Assembly (NCBI GenBank): GCA_910577285.1
Contig: CAJTLO010000001.1
Location: 185,843-249,842 of the forward strand
Direction: 5' to 3'
DNA length: 64,000 bases
Source: an uncultured Rikenellaceae bacterium
GTDB taxonomy: Bacteria; Bacteroidota; Bacteroidia; Bacteroidales; Rikenellaceae
Part shown: positions 53,713 to 62,733 of the stretch, one piece after another
Layout of the letters: each line of letters opens with the position of its first letter
How positions within the stretch are numbered: the stretch's first letter is position 1
Position numbers and translations under genes: made by a program
Notes under the pieces: generated by a model
Databases searched by the model: none
Told to the model about the DNA's origin: nothing
The model's input: only the letters and a program-made list of their open reading frames with translations

Positions 53713-53835
53713 CCTATTCGACGGGGCTGTTCTCCGCCGAATACGGGTATGCGGTGCTCCGGGCGGAGAGCGCGTCGCGGCGGCGGAGGTCCGGACGGGA
53801 GATACCGCAATGATTGACAATTTATTGAAAAAGAT

Positions 53836-54720
53836 ATGAGAGCTTTTCCTTCGGGATTGGGGGTGGCGTTGGTGACCCCTTTCCAGGATAACGGAGCGAT
53901 TGATTTTCCTGCACTGGACGCACTGGTAGACCGTGTTACGGCCGGCGGTGCGGATTATCTGGTGGCATTGGGGACCACGGCCGAGACGCCGACCCTCTCT
54001 ACGGCCGAGCGCAAAGCGGTGCTCGCCCGGATCAGGAACCGCAATGCCGGTCGGTTGCCGCTGGTCGCGGGCATCGGCGGCAACGATACGGCGGGGGTGG
54101 TGGCGGCCCTGCGCGATTTCGACCTGGAGGGTGTGAGTGCGGTGCTGAGCGTGACGCCCTTCTATAACCGTCCTTCGCAGCGCGGACTCTACGAACATTT
54201 CAGGGCCGTGGCGCAGGCTGCGCCGGTACCGGTGATTTTATATAATGTACCGGGGCGTACGGGAGTCAATATGTTGCCGCAGACTACGCTGCAACTCGCC
54301 GGGGAGTTCGACAACATCATCGCCGTCAAGGAGGCGAGCGGCGACATGGCGCAGATCGAAGAGCTGATAGCCGGAGCTCCGGAAGGATTCCATGTGCTGT
54401 CGGGAGACGATTCCCTGGCCGTGCGGCTGATCGAGAAAGGGGGCGACGGACTGATCTCGGTGGTGGCCAATGCTTATCCGGCCTATGTGGCGGAGATGGT
54501 GGATGCGGCGTTGCGGCGGGATGCGTCCCGTGCGAACGGCCTGTGGAACGGAATCGCGGAACTCGTGAAGGCGTTGTTTGCGGAGGGGAATCCCACCGGA
54601 ATCAAGGCGGCGCTGAGTCTGTGCGGGGTGGCGGGCAATCACCTGCGTCTGCCGCTGGTGGCCTCTTCGCCCGAACTGACCGACCGTATACGGGGGCTGG
54701 CTGCCGCTGCCGGCTTGTGA
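53836..54720 (+). CDS. dapA: 4-hydroxy-tetrahydrodipicolinate synthase
   Basis: 294 aa TIM barrel. Schiff-base lysine K165 in AVKEASGD, catalytic tyrosine Y136 in YNVPGRTG, and the GTTAETPTLS phosphate/pyruvate loop. It condenses pyruvate with aspartate semialdehyde, the first committed step to lysine and diaminopimelate for peptidoglycan. A TATATTTG element stands upstream. It is followed after 72 bases by the DUF4919 gene. Confidence 0.95.
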   Translation: MRAFPSGLGVALVTPFQDNGAIDFPALDALVDRVTAGGADYLVALGTTAETPTLSTAERKAVLARIRNRNAGRLPLVAGIGGNDTAGVVAALRDFDLEGVSAVLSVTPFYNRPSQRGLYEHFRAVAQAAPVPVILYNVPGRTGVNMLPQTTLQLAGEFDNIIAVKEASGDMAQIEELIAGAPEGFHVLSGDDSLAVRLIEKGGDGLISVVANAYPAYVAEMVDAALRRDASRANGLWNGIAELVKALFAEGNPTGIKAALSLCGVAGNHLRLPLVASSPELTDRIRGLAAAAGL

Positions 54721-54792
54721 ACCCAGTCGTCCGGCGGGCCGGAAGAGAGCCCGGAGGCTCAATAAATCCGGGGCACGTAACGTTATGAATGT

Positions 54793-55527
54793 ATGCGTAA
54801 ACTATTGACAATCCTGCTGGCGGCCTTGCTCGGCACGCCGGTGGTCCTGGGGCAGGTCGCGCCCGACAACGACGACATCTTCGAGCAGACCCTCAACCAT
54901 GAGTCGCCCTATTATTATCCCTCGCTCATGTTGCGTTATCGCTCGGGCGATACGACGCTCACGGAAAGGGATTATTACTACCTCTACTACGGCTATGCCT
55001 TTTCCGACGACTATCGGCCTCTGATGCCGATATCGGCCGAGGACCGGGTGCTGATGGCTTTCGAGAAGGCGCACGGCGATCCGTCGTACGACAACATGCG
55101 CGACATTGTCCGTTATGCCGAGGAGGTGATGCGCTTCGACCCCTTCAGTCCGACGAACCTCAATTTTCTTGCCTATGCCTACGGGGCGATGGGCGATACG
55201 CTGAACGAACGGATCAATTACGACCGTTTGACCAAAGTTTTGGCTGTGATCGGCGACTCGGGGACGGGGCTCACCGAGAAGTCGCCCATGCATGTGCTGC
55301 GCTTCTCGCATGCCGCCGATGTGCTGGGGACCTTGGGACTCTCCGTGGTGAAACGGCTGGTGGTGTCCCGTACCACGGAATACATCACCGTGGCGAACGA
55401 AAACGGCCGTCAGTTGAGCAAGGGCTACTATTTCGATTACAGCCGTGTGTATTGGGGCGATCCGGAGGATGCCCCGCAGAAGGAGCGCCGCTGGAAAATC
55501 AACGACTACCCCGTGGGCGGGTATTAA
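54793..55527 (+). CDS. DUF4919 exported protein
   Basis: 244 aa. Signal peptide (about 1-20, GTPVVLG). The mature part carries the DUF4919 pattern (SPYYYPSLMLRYRSGDTTLTERDYYYLYYGYAF, NLNFLAYAYGAMGDT). A periplasmic family of unknown function, common in Bacteroidetes. It precedes the C11 protease by 12 bases, so an exported pair in one operon is likely. Confidence 0.87.
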   Translation: MRKLLTILLAALLGTPVVLGQVAPDNDDIFEQTLNHESPYYYPSLMLRYRSGDTTLTERDYYYLYYGYAFSDDYRPLMPISAEDRVLMAFEKAHGDPSYDNMRDIVRYAEEVMRFDPFSPTNLNFLAYAYGAMGDTLNERINYDRLTKVLAVIGDSGTGLTEKSPMHVLRFSHAADVLGTLGLSVVKRLVVSRTTEYITVANENGRQLSKGYYFDYSRVYWGDPEDAPQKERRWKINDYPVGGY

Positions 55528-55539
55528 AACCGTAAGGAT

Positions 55540-56805
55540 ATGAAATTTTTCGACAGAATAAAGCGAGGATTGTGCATGCTTGCGGCGGCGGTGGCGCTGG
55601 CCGGATGCGAGAAGGGACCGGTGTGTCCCGGCGGCCCCGGATGCGAGCCGACCGAGGGAAGTCACACGTTCCTGATCTATGCCGTGGCGAACAACAACCT
55701 GTGGCGTTTCATCCGCGGGAACGTCAACATGGCGATGGAGGCCGTCCGGAGGGGCGTGCCGGCCGATACGCGGGTGTTGGTCTATTGGGACGGACTGACG
55801 AATGTGACGGGCGAGAGCAAGACCGAGCTCACCGAGATCGTGATGGAGAACGGCGAGGTGTTCGAACGGGTGCTGAAGCGTTACGCGGAGCAGGATTCTA
55901 CCGATCCGTCGGTCATGAAGGCCGTGTTGCGCGATGTGAGTTATTACGCTCCCGCCGAGGTCTACGGCATCGCGCTGAGCGGCCACGGTACGGGATGGTT
56001 TCCGCCCGAGCTCAACAATCTACGGCAGCCGCGTTCCGGAGAACCCCGTATCGAACACGACCTGCGCCGGCCCGAAAATGCCCTCACGAGGGCTTACGGT
56101 CCCGACGGTGACGAATACATGTCTGCGGAAGGGCTGGCGGAAGGGCTGGCGGAGATCTATTTCGACTATGTGATCTTCGATGTCTGTTTCATGTCGTCCA
56201 TCGAATTGCTGTATGAGCTGAAGGACAACGCCCGGTATATGCTGGTTTCTCCGGCGGAGATTTTGGGGCAGGGAATCCCTTATCACAAGGTGTTGCCGTT
56301 GCTCCTGAGCCGCGATTATCCGCTCGACCGGCGGCTCGCTTCGGCGGCATCCGCGATCGTGGAGTATTATCGCGGCGAAAGCACCCCTTCGGCAACCTTT
56401 ACGGTGGTGGCTATGGGAGGTTTGCGGAGAGTGGTCGATGCCGTGAAACGGATCTTTGAAACGGAGGTCGGAGAACCCGATTTCGGGGAGATTCAGTACC
56501 TGGAGGTCCTGGAACCCGAACACGCCTTTTTCGACCTGAAGGATTACCTGAAGAACATAACCGAAAACGGTACCGAGGAGGCCTGGAGCGCCTATGCCGA
56601 ATTCGAGCGTGCACTGGATGCCGCCATCGTGGCGGAGAGCCATACGCCGCAGATATACTCGGCGTTGGGCTCCTTGCTGACGAGCGGTTTCTTCCCCGCC
56701 GAGAATGTATGCGGCATATCGACCTATATTCCGCGGGAGTGGCTTCCCGTGACGCGGGAGGCGTGGTACGCCACCTCGTGGGCCCGCTATGTAAGGCCCA
56801 GATAA
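55540..56805 (+). CDS. Clostripain-related C11 cysteine protease, lipoprotein
   Basis: 421 aa. Lipobox LAGC (C23). Caspase-like clan CD fold: catalytic histidine H149 in LSGHGTGW and cysteine C216 in FDVCFMSS. C11 peptidases cleave after Arg or Lys and often self-activate at a site between the chains. It lies 12 bases after the DUF4919 gene; both are exported. A loopless palindrome follows as terminator. Targets unknown; surface digestion is plausible. Confidence 0.9.
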   Translation: MKFFDRIKRGLCMLAAAVALAGCEKGPVCPGGPGCEPTEGSHTFLIYAVANNNLWRFIRGNVNMAMEAVRRGVPADTRVLVYWDGLTNVTGESKTELTEIVMENGEVFERVLKRYAEQDSTDPSVMKAVLRDVSYYAPAEVYGIALSGHGTGWFPPELNNLRQPRSGEPRIEHDLRRPENALTRAYGPDGDEYMSAEGLAEGLAEIYFDYVIFDVCFMSSIELLYELKDNARYMLVSPAEILGQGIPYHKVLPLLLSRDYPLDRRLASAASAIVEYYRGESTPSATFTVVAMGGLRRVVDAVKRIFETEVGEPDFGEIQYLEVLEPEHAFFDLKDYLKNITENGTEEAWSAYAEFERALDAAIVAESHTPQIYSALGSLLTSGFFPAENVCGISTYIPREWLPVTREAWYATSWARYVRPR

Positions 56806-56830
56806 CAGGCGACTCGGTCGTACACTTGCC

Positions 56831-56864
56831 ACAAGGGCGGAGAAACCGGTTTCTCCGCCCTTGT
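56831..56864 (+). terminator. Loopless palindromic terminator
   Basis: Perfect 34-base palindrome of 17-base arms, ACAAGGGCGGAGAAACC and complement, no loop bases, 25 bases after the protease stop. Confidence 0.7.
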
Positions 56865-57116
56865 GCGTGGATGGATATTCCCGGAATGAGCGGCCTCGGA
56901 TGAAGGTCTTCGGGATGCGGAGGGGGTAGTGAGCCGCACCGGACACGCCGCGGGACGGATCGTTTCGGCATTCCGAGCGGCGGAGGGTGCCCACGGATGG
57001 TCTTTTCGATTCGACGCTCGGATCGTTGAGTTGTTCGGAGGGACTTCCGATACCGGTCCGGTCGATTTATAGGAACGACGGAACGATGTTTTGATATCCT
57101 GTAAGGCAGGGAAAGG
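56865..57116. other. Intergenic, no gene seen
   Basis: Convergent GC-rich gap between the protease terminator and the end of the DHA2 transporter. No gene, repeat or second hairpin recognised. Confidence 0.4.
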
Positions 57117-58559
57117 TCAGCGTTTTCCGTTCGGCCGCAGTTCCTGCGGCATGGGGAGCGACAGGCGGGTGAAACTGATGACGGCTCCGGCCGCGGCGAA
57201 TCCCCCGGCCAGGAGGAGTGCGGTGTGGATGCTGTCGGTCGAGGTCATTTGGAAAAGCAGGGCCACGAGGGCGGCTCCGGTACTCTGCCCCAGCAGGCGG
57301 GCCGTGGCGAGCATGCCGCTCGCACTGCCGCTCCGGTGGGGCGGTGCCGAACCGACGATGATGCTGTTGTTGGGCGATTGGAAAAGGCCGAATCCGAGAC
57401 CGCAGAGGACGAGCCGCCATACGATGTCGGCTTCGTGGGGGGAGGGCGGTAGCCAGGCGAGCAGGAAGAGCCCGCAGGTCATGATCGAGAGACCGATGCC
57501 GCCCAGCAGACCGGCATGCACGCGTTCGACGAGGATGCCCGCCAGCGGAGCGACGACCACGATGACCGCCGGCCAGGCGGTCATGACGAGCCCGGTGGAT
57601 ACGGCACTGTACCCGAACGTGTGCTGCAAATAGAACGGAAGGGCCACCATGGCCGACATCTGGGCGATGAACGAGCAGATGGAGGTGAGTATCGAAACGG
57701 AGAATATCGGGATTTTCAGTAGGTCGAAGGGGAGGATGGGGTAGGGTTTCTGGAGTTGGCTGCGCACGAAGAGCGTGCCCACGATCAACAGCAGAACGAT
57801 TCCGATCGTTATATAGCGCGGGTCTACGCCGTGGGCGTATCCTTCGATCGAGGCGATGAGCAGACCGAACGTGAGGGCGTTCATCGCTCCGTCGCGCCAG
57901 TCGAACTGGCGGCCCGCTACCTTCACGGGGTTGTCGGGCAGGAAGCGCCAGCCGAGGAAGAAGGCCGTGATCCCGATAGGGATGTTGATGGCGAAGAGCC
58001 ATTGCCAGGGGGCTATGGAGAGGATGCCCGCTGCGATCGTCGGTCCCGCCACGGAGGAGACGGCTACCACGGTGGCGTTCAGGCCCAGGCCGCGGCCCAG
58101 GTGGTGCCGCGGATAGATGATGCGGATCAGGGTGGTGTTCACGCTGGTGACCGCCGCGGCTCCGAAGCCCTGGCATACCCGTGCCGCCACGAGCGTGGCG
58201 AGGGAGTCGGAGAGGGCGCATCCTGCCGAGGCGATGGTGAAGAGCAGCAGCCCGCCGATGTATATCTTGCGGTAACCGATGACGTCGCCCAGGGCTGAGA
58301 AGGAGAGCAGCGATACCACGATGGCGAGCTGGTAGGCGTTGACGATCCAGATGGAGTTGGCCGGGGAGATCTCCAGCAGGCTGCCTATCGTGGGGAGCGC
58401 TACGTTGGCGATGGCTCCGTCGAGCACGGAGAGCGATACGCCGAACGTGACGGCCAGGATGGCCCATAACCGTTTGGGCATGGGGATCCCGTTCCACTCC
58501 GTGTCGCCACGCAGGAGTACCTTTTTGTCCGATGGATGGTCGTGTGTCTTGCCGCTCAT
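57117..58559 (-). CDS. MFS drug exporter, DHA2 (14-helix) family
   Basis: 480 aa from MSGKTHDHP at 58559. About 14 hydrophobic segments. Motif pieces of DHA2: SLSVLDGAIANVALPTI near the start, NAYQLAIVVSLLSFSALGDVIGYRKIYIGGLLLF and GFGAAAVTSVNTTLIRIIYPRHHLGRGLGLNA. Exports drugs, dyes or detergents by proton antiport; substrate unknown. Own promoter 25-55 bases upstream fits the chosen start. Single gene. Confidence 0.9.
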   Translation of the reverse strand: MSGKTHDHPSDKKVLLRGDTEWNGIPMPKRLWAILAVTFGVSLSVLDGAIANVALPTIGSLLEISPANSIWIVNAYQLAIVVSLLSFSALGDVIGYRKIYIGGLLLFTIASAGCALSDSLATLVAARVCQGFGAAAVTSVNTTLIRIIYPRHHLGRGLGLNATVVAVSSVAGPTIAAGILSIAPWQWLFAINIPIGITAFFLGWRFLPDNPVKVAGRQFDWRDGAMNALTFGLLIASIEGYAHGVDPRYITIGIVLLLIVGTLFVRSQLQKPYPILPFDLLKIPIFSVSILTSICSFIAQMSAMVALPFYLQHTFGYSAVSTGLVMTAWPAVIVVVAPLAGILVERVHAGLLGGIGLSIMTCGLFLLAWLPPSPHEADIVWRLVLCGLGFGLFQSPNNSIIVGSAPPHRSGSASGMLATARLLGQSTGAALVALLFQMTSTDSIHTALLLAGGFAAAGAVISFTRLSLPMPQELRPNGKR

Positions 58560-58582
58560 GATGGATGGTCCGAAACCGGCGA

Positions 58583-58614
58583 CAAAGATAACGTCCGGCG
58601 ACGGATCCCCCAAT
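58583..58614 (-). promoter_or_regulatory. Promoter of the DHA2 exporter
   Basis: Minus-strand ATTG (58611-58614), 20-base spacer, TATCTTTG (58583-58590). Leader of only about 20 bases to the ATG at 58559. Confidence 0.65.
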
Positions 58615-58652
58615 TTTTCAGGAGCGTAAATGTACGGCGGGGTGCCCCTTTG

Positions 58653-58689
58653 CACCGACGAGGCAGGAGATTCTCCTGCCTCGTCGGTG
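58653..58689 (-). terminator. Long hairpin terminator of the fimbrillin operon
   Basis: Eighteen-base arms CACCGACGAGGCAGGAGA and complement around one base, about 170 bases after the fimbrillin stop on the minus strand. No T tract. Confidence 0.55.
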
Positions 58690-58862
58690 TCGGGTGTCGC
58701 TCTTTTCCCGGTCCGGAATGCGCCGGGTGCGGGATGCGGCGGAATTTTCATCTCCGGAAACCGTAGCATCGGTTGCCGGCTTTCGGGAAGGATGCGCGGG
58801 GAACGGGTAGCGTCGCCGCGCCCTGCCGGAAAGTGTCCCGCTCCGGAGAACGGGGGAGCTTA

Positions 58863-59810
58863 TCAAAGACGCTGCGCACTGGGCGTGTCGGGAATGGGTT
58901 CCGGCATGCTCTCCTGCGGATGGTCGCTGACCGTCCAGTCGGTGATCGTGGGCGACCCCACGTCGATCACGCCTTCCGCGTTGATCGACATCGGATATGC
59001 GTACTGTTTTCCTGCTTCGAAAGAGATGGCGTCCATGGGCCATGCGGTCTCCTGGTCCCCGAGACGGAACGTGACCGTGCGCGTGGAGTTTCCCGCATGC
59101 GGAATGATCAGTGCGGAGAACGATGCGTCGGCATCTTCCGCAGCCACCTTCTTCGGCGAGAAGGGAAGGGTTTCGGTGGCGGCCATGATTCCGTCGTTCA
59201 GCCAAAGCGTGGCGGCGGTGGGCATGCCCGCGATCGTGACGTCGGCTTCCGTGAGTGCGGAGATCGTTTCGGGAAGCATGCCGATACCCGCCCGCACGTG
59301 GAAGGTGACGCGGCTCAGCAGGTGGGAAAATGCGAGCGTGACGGGCTCTTCGCTCGGCGTAACGCCGGTTGTGCGGGCATAGAGTATGTCGATGGCCTCC
59401 GGTACGCTCTGGTCTTTGACATCCACGGTGTAGATGCCCTCGTCCGAGAGACGTTCCTCTTCGGTCGCCGAATAGGGTGCGTAGGCGATCAGATCGACCG
59501 ACTCCTCTTCGGGCCAGTAAACCGTGCCGGTCGTTGCGAGCGTACCTTGCGCCGGATCGGTGATCGTATACGGGATGTTGTACATGCCGGCGAGCAGGTC
59601 GGCCGGCAATTTGCCGCCGCTGCGGAGCATGAAGACCCCGAGGGCGTCGTTCTCGTTCCAGGTTTCGTTGCCGGTTTCGGAGCGGCGTTCCGCCCGCAGG
59701 GCGACGGCCGTTCCCTCTTCCGTGGTGATGGGTGTGTGCTTCTTGCAGCCGCACAATGTGCTGCCGATCAGCGACGCGAGGAGAATGATGGTTCGGATAT
59801 TCTTTTTCAT
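58863..59810 (-). CDS. Fimbrillin-family lipoprotein
   Basis: 315 aa with lipoprotein signal (TLCGC, lipid at C22). The mature protein has the fimbrillin (Mfa-like) pattern: ETWNENDALGVFML, VYWPEEESVDLIAYAPYS, VTLAFSHLLSRVTFHV and a late CDADASFSALIIPHA-type strand. Such proteins are precursors of Bacteroidales pili or related surface fibres; the C-terminus EPIPDTPSAQRL lacks strong further signals. It follows the SUMF1-fusion gene by 21 bases in one operon. Confidence 0.87.
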   Translation of the reverse strand: MKKNIRTIILLASLIGSTLCGCKKHTPITTEEGTAVALRAERRSETGNETWNENDALGVFMLRSGGKLPADLLAGMYNIPYTITDPAQGTLATTGTVYWPEEESVDLIAYAPYSATEEERLSDEGIYTVDVKDQSVPEAIDILYARTTGVTPSEEPVTLAFSHLLSRVTFHVRAGIGMLPETISALTEADVTIAGMPTAATLWLNDGIMAATETLPFSPKKVAAEDADASFSALIIPHAGNSTRTVTFRLGDQETAWPMDAISFEAGKQYAYPMSINAEGVIDVGSPTITDWTVSDHPQESMPEPIPDTPSAQRL

Positions 59811-59831
59811 GTCTGTTTTCGGATTAGGGGA

Positions 59832-61466
59832 TTATAAAGGGAAGATGATGCGGAATCCGATCGTCGGATCGCAGGTGTCGGGAGTTTTTATGTCGCTCTG
59901 GGCGGCCCAGCATTTCAGTGCTATTTCGCCGTAGTGGCCGCCGCGCACCAGTTTCAGACCGTGTTCGTTGAACTCCTCCGCCGTGTGTTCGGGATCGACG
60001 ACCAGATCCGTACCGTCGTAATAGAGCCAGTCGGAAACCCATTCGACCGCATTGCCGATCATGTCGTACAGCATCCAGTCGTTGGGCAACTTGGTACCGA
60101 CCTCCTCGGTGCAGCCCATGGAGTTGTCGCCGTACCAGGCGTAGTCGGTCAGACGGGCCGTCTCCTCACCGTGCGGATAGTTGTGGTTCGAGCCGGCACG
60201 GCAGGCGTATTCCCATTGGGCGTCGGTCGGGAGTGCTCCGCCGGCCCAGCGGGCGAATTCGTCGGCACCGTACCACGATACGTTGATAGCTGGATAGTCG
60301 GCATATCCTTCGGCCGGCAGCCACCCTTCGTCGGCGGTCCAGTTCACTCCCCACATGTGGGGAGTTACCAGTATTTGGTCCGGATAACGTCCCGAAGGCA
60401 GCATGCCGTCCCGATCCACGCCTGCGTCGTTCAGGAATGCGGCGTACTGGATGTTGGTGATTTCGTACCGGGTGATGTGGAAGTCGGAGGTCAGCGTCAC
60501 GTCGTGAATCTTGTCCTCCCACAAGTTTCGGTCGTTGGCTCCCATGCGGAACGTGGCCGCCTTGCACAACACCGTCTGGTAAAGGTTGTCGGGCAGACGG
60601 CGTTTGAAGGCTTCGACCTGCCCGGCTACGGTTTCTACGGCGCTTTCGGGGTCGGTGTCGCGGAAGAAGAGCCGGTTGTCGTGTTCAAAGGAGAATTGGA
60701 CATCGAGGGTCTGGGCCGGAAGCAGGGCGCGGAACATGTAGGCGGTCCGGGGAGCGTCCTGCGGTTGTTCCACAAAGTGCATGGTGACGGTCGTCGGGGT
60801 GTTGTCCGTTTCGGCGAGCGTCACGGTGGGTGTCGTGCCCGCCAGGTTCAACACGGCGTGCGGACGGACGCCGGCCAGGGTCACGGTGAGGGATTCGTCG
60901 GCTCCCATGCTTTTGTAGGGGCCGGCCGCCACACTCACCTGGACCATGGAGAGGGCGTGGGCGAATGACAACGCTACGGTTTTCCCTTTCGTGGCGCCCT
61001 CGCTCCTGGCCGTCATGAGGTCGGAGAGGCCGTAATGCGACTTGCCCTCGGTCGTGGCCGACTGGTCGAGGCGGACGGCGAATGCGATGGCGGCGGGATC
61101 GTCGGCCGCTTCGTCGTAGGGGTAGTAGGCATAGAAGTCGAGCGAGGCGTGGTCGTCCGGCCAGAAGACCGTTTCTTCGCCCGACCATAACCTGCCGTCA
61201 TAGGTGAGTGCGACGTTGTGGAACGGGTTGTCCGTGCTTTGCAGCGGTTCGCCCGCCGGAACGGCATAGAGGCCGATTCTATCGCCTGTCGACCATTCGG
61301 TCTTGAAGTCGGCGCCGGTAACGGTACGTGTCGTGGGAATGCTCATCTCGAAACGGATGGCCTCGCCGGAAAGTTCGGGCGGACGAGTATTCGCATCGTT
61401 GCGGTTGCATGCCGCCAGCAGCGTGCATGCGGCCGCAGGCAGAAAGAGTAAAACGTTTGTTCTCAT
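59832..61466 (-). CDS. Fimbrillin-like domain fused to a SUMF1/FGE-type domain
   Basis: 544 aa lipoprotein from ATG 61466 (lipobox LLAAC, C20). Residues about 30-290 resemble a fimbrillin-like domain: FKTEWSTGDRIGLYAV, VFWPDDHASLDFYAYYPYD and VALSFAHALSMVQVSV. Residues about 300-544 form a formylglycine-generating-enzyme-like SUMF1 fold: FRMGANDRNLWEDKIHDVTLTSDFHITRYEITNIQYAAFLND, GGALPTDAQWEYACRAG (409-425), DMIGNAVEWVSDW (468-480), LVRGGHY and GFRIIFPL. Only C519 is near the position of the FGE active pair and the upstream partner is absent, so catalysis is unlikely. [13 protein letters not shown] with a fimbrillin. A consensus promoter lies 135 bases upstream. Confidence 0.85.
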   Translation of the reverse strand: MRTNVLLFLPAAACTLLAACNRNDANTRPPELSGEAIRFEMSIPTTRTVTGADFKTEWSTGDRIGLYAVPAGEPLQSTDNPFHNVALTYDGRLWSGEETVFWPDDHASLDFYAYYPYDEAADDPAAIAFAVRLDQSATTEGKSHYGLSDLMTARSEGATKGKTVALSFAHALSMVQVSVAAGPYKSMGADESLTVTLAGVRPHAVLNLAGTTPTVTLAETDNTPTTVTMHFVEQPQDAPRTAYMFRALLPAQTLDVQFSFEHDNRLFFRDTDPESAVETVAGQVEAFKRRLPDNLYQTVLCKAATFRMGANDRNLWEDKIHDVTLTSDFHITRYEITNIQYAAFLNDAGVDRDGMLPSGRYPDQILVTPHMWGVNWTADEGWLPAEGYADYPAINVSWYGADEFARWAGGALPTDAQWEYACRAGSNHNYPHGEETARLTDYAWYGDNSMGCTEEVGTKLPNDWMLYDMIGNAVEWVSDWLYYDGTDLVVDPEHTAEEFNEHGLKLVRGGHYGEIALKCWAAQSDIKTPDTCDPTIGFRIIFPL

Positions 61467-61600
61467 CGAAACTATGTGTTGGTTAGGTTTTTGGGAATTG
61501 CAGCGTTGCGGAGGCACGGGGTCGACCCTCGGTCGCCATTCCGTATATGGCGCTTGCGATCGTCCGCCCGGCCGGCCTTTGCGCAGCCATTCGTCTGAAT

Positions 61601-61631
61601 CAAATATACGAAGAATGCAAAAAAATTCAAA
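61601..61631 (-). promoter_or_regulatory. Promoter of the SUMF1-fimbrillin operon
   Basis: Minus-strand TTTG (61628-61631), 19-base spacer, TATATTTG (61601-61608): exact consensus. Leader of about 130 bases. Confidence 0.8.
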
Positions 61632-61949
61632 TAATATATTAAGGGGCTTGTGTGCCGGAATCGGCCCGGAAACATCGTCTTCGCAGCCCGGCGGCAGGGA
61701 ACGAGGAGGAGTGCAACCGATTGTTTTTTATCCATGTCGCTTTTGTGCGAGGTGCTGGAAGTGTGTACCCGTGCGGGGATGCAAGTGGGGAAATATGGAA
61801 CGGCATGTGTGAAAAATGTGCTCTTCATCATCTTTTTGTATGGTTTTCTACGGGGCGTATGCTCCTCCGGCGCAGTGTCGCCGTTCCATCGGGTTCTCCG
61901 CAGCGTGCGTTTTTCGGACCCGATGGGTGCCCGGCGCGGGACGGTGTCG
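61632..61949. other. Intergenic, no gene seen
   Basis: About 320 bases between the fimbrillin promoter and the HdeD terminator. No gene recognised. Confidence 0.4.
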
Positions 61950-61987
61950 GGAAAAACGAACGGGACCGGCTGAGCAGCCGGTCCCGT
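61950..61987 (-). terminator. Terminator of the HdeD-like gene
   Basis: Thirteen-base arms ACGGGACCGGCTG and complement around two bases; on the minus strand followed by TCGTTTTTCCC. Confidence 0.8.
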
Positions 61988-62008
61988 ATTCGGAAAGAGC
62001 GTTTGTTC

Positions 62009-62584
62009 TTATGCGAGGTATTTCCGCAATTTGGCCAGTTGGACGGCGTAGAAGACGGTGCCTATCGCCGCGAACAGCAGCGCCAGTCCCAGCCACAGTG
62101 CATAGCTTCCGAAACCGATGAAGGGCACTGCGAGCATGAGGAAGGAGGTGAGAATCGTCAGGATACCGAATGCCAGGGTCAGGCCGGCCCCCTTGATGCC
62201 GTATCCCACCATGTCGCTGGAGTTGCTTACCATGCTGTAGCCGCGGAACATGAGCCAGAAGCCGAGTACGAGCGGCAGGTAGACGAACAGTACCTCGGGA
62301 ATCATGATGATGATCGCTCCCAACAGGATTTCGATCACGCCGGTGGCGATCAGGCGCCCCCGACCGGCCTGTACGGGAGTGGCGCCGCCCGTGATGAGTT
62401 CGAGAACGCCCGAGATGATGACCATGCAGGCGAAACCGAGCGTGAGTCCCAGCCAGGTATCGCCCGTGCGGGTGAATACCAGAATACCGAATGCCAGGAA
62501 GATGATACCGAGTGTGAGCGAGGCCCACCAGTTCCTGATAGCGCCGGAATACCGGCTGACGTCGTAAACAATAACCTTTTCCAT
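62009..62584 (-). CDS. HdeD family acid-resistance-type membrane protein
   Basis: 191 aa from ATG 62584. Six hydrophobic helices in two repeats (NWWASLTLGIIFLAFGILVF, LVLGFWLMFRGYSMV), the DUF308/HdeD pattern. In E. coli HdeD aids acid resistance at high density; elsewhere the function is unclear. A larger reading frame covering the adjacent flotillin in another phase is rejected. Flotillin is 149 bases upstream, separated by a hairpin. Confidence 0.88.
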   Translation of the reverse strand: MEKVIVYDVSRYSGAIRNWWASLTLGIIFLAFGILVFTRTGDTWLGLTLGFACMVIISGVLELITGGATPVQAGRGRLIATGVIEILLGAIIIMIPEVLFVYLPLVLGFWLMFRGYSMVSNSSDMVGYGIKGAGLTLAFGILTILTSFLMLAVPFIGFGSYALWLGLALLFAAIGTVFYAVQLAKLRKYLA

Positions 62585-62670
62585 AACCTTATTGAATTTT
62601 AAGTTGATATTCTTTCCGATGCAAGAAATATGCCTGACTGCGGGTCGGGCGGGGGAAGCGGGGATATGAG

Positions 62671-62704
62671 AAAGGAGTACTCGCTGGGGCGAGTACTCCT
62701 TTTC
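62671..62704. terminator. Hairpin between flotillin and HdeD genes
   Basis: Fourteen-base arms AAAGGAGTACTCGC and complement, four-base loop. On the minus strand it follows the flotillin stop; only three T follow, so partial termination is likely. Confidence 0.6.
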
Positions 62705-62733
62705 CGTGCGCGGGGCGGAAGCCCCGGGGAAGG

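Noticed and set aside
59832..61466. Active formylglycine-generating enzyme for sulfatases
   Set aside because: Only one of the two active cysteines has a counterpart, no sulfatase gene is near, and the fusion with a fimbrillin-like domain points to binding.
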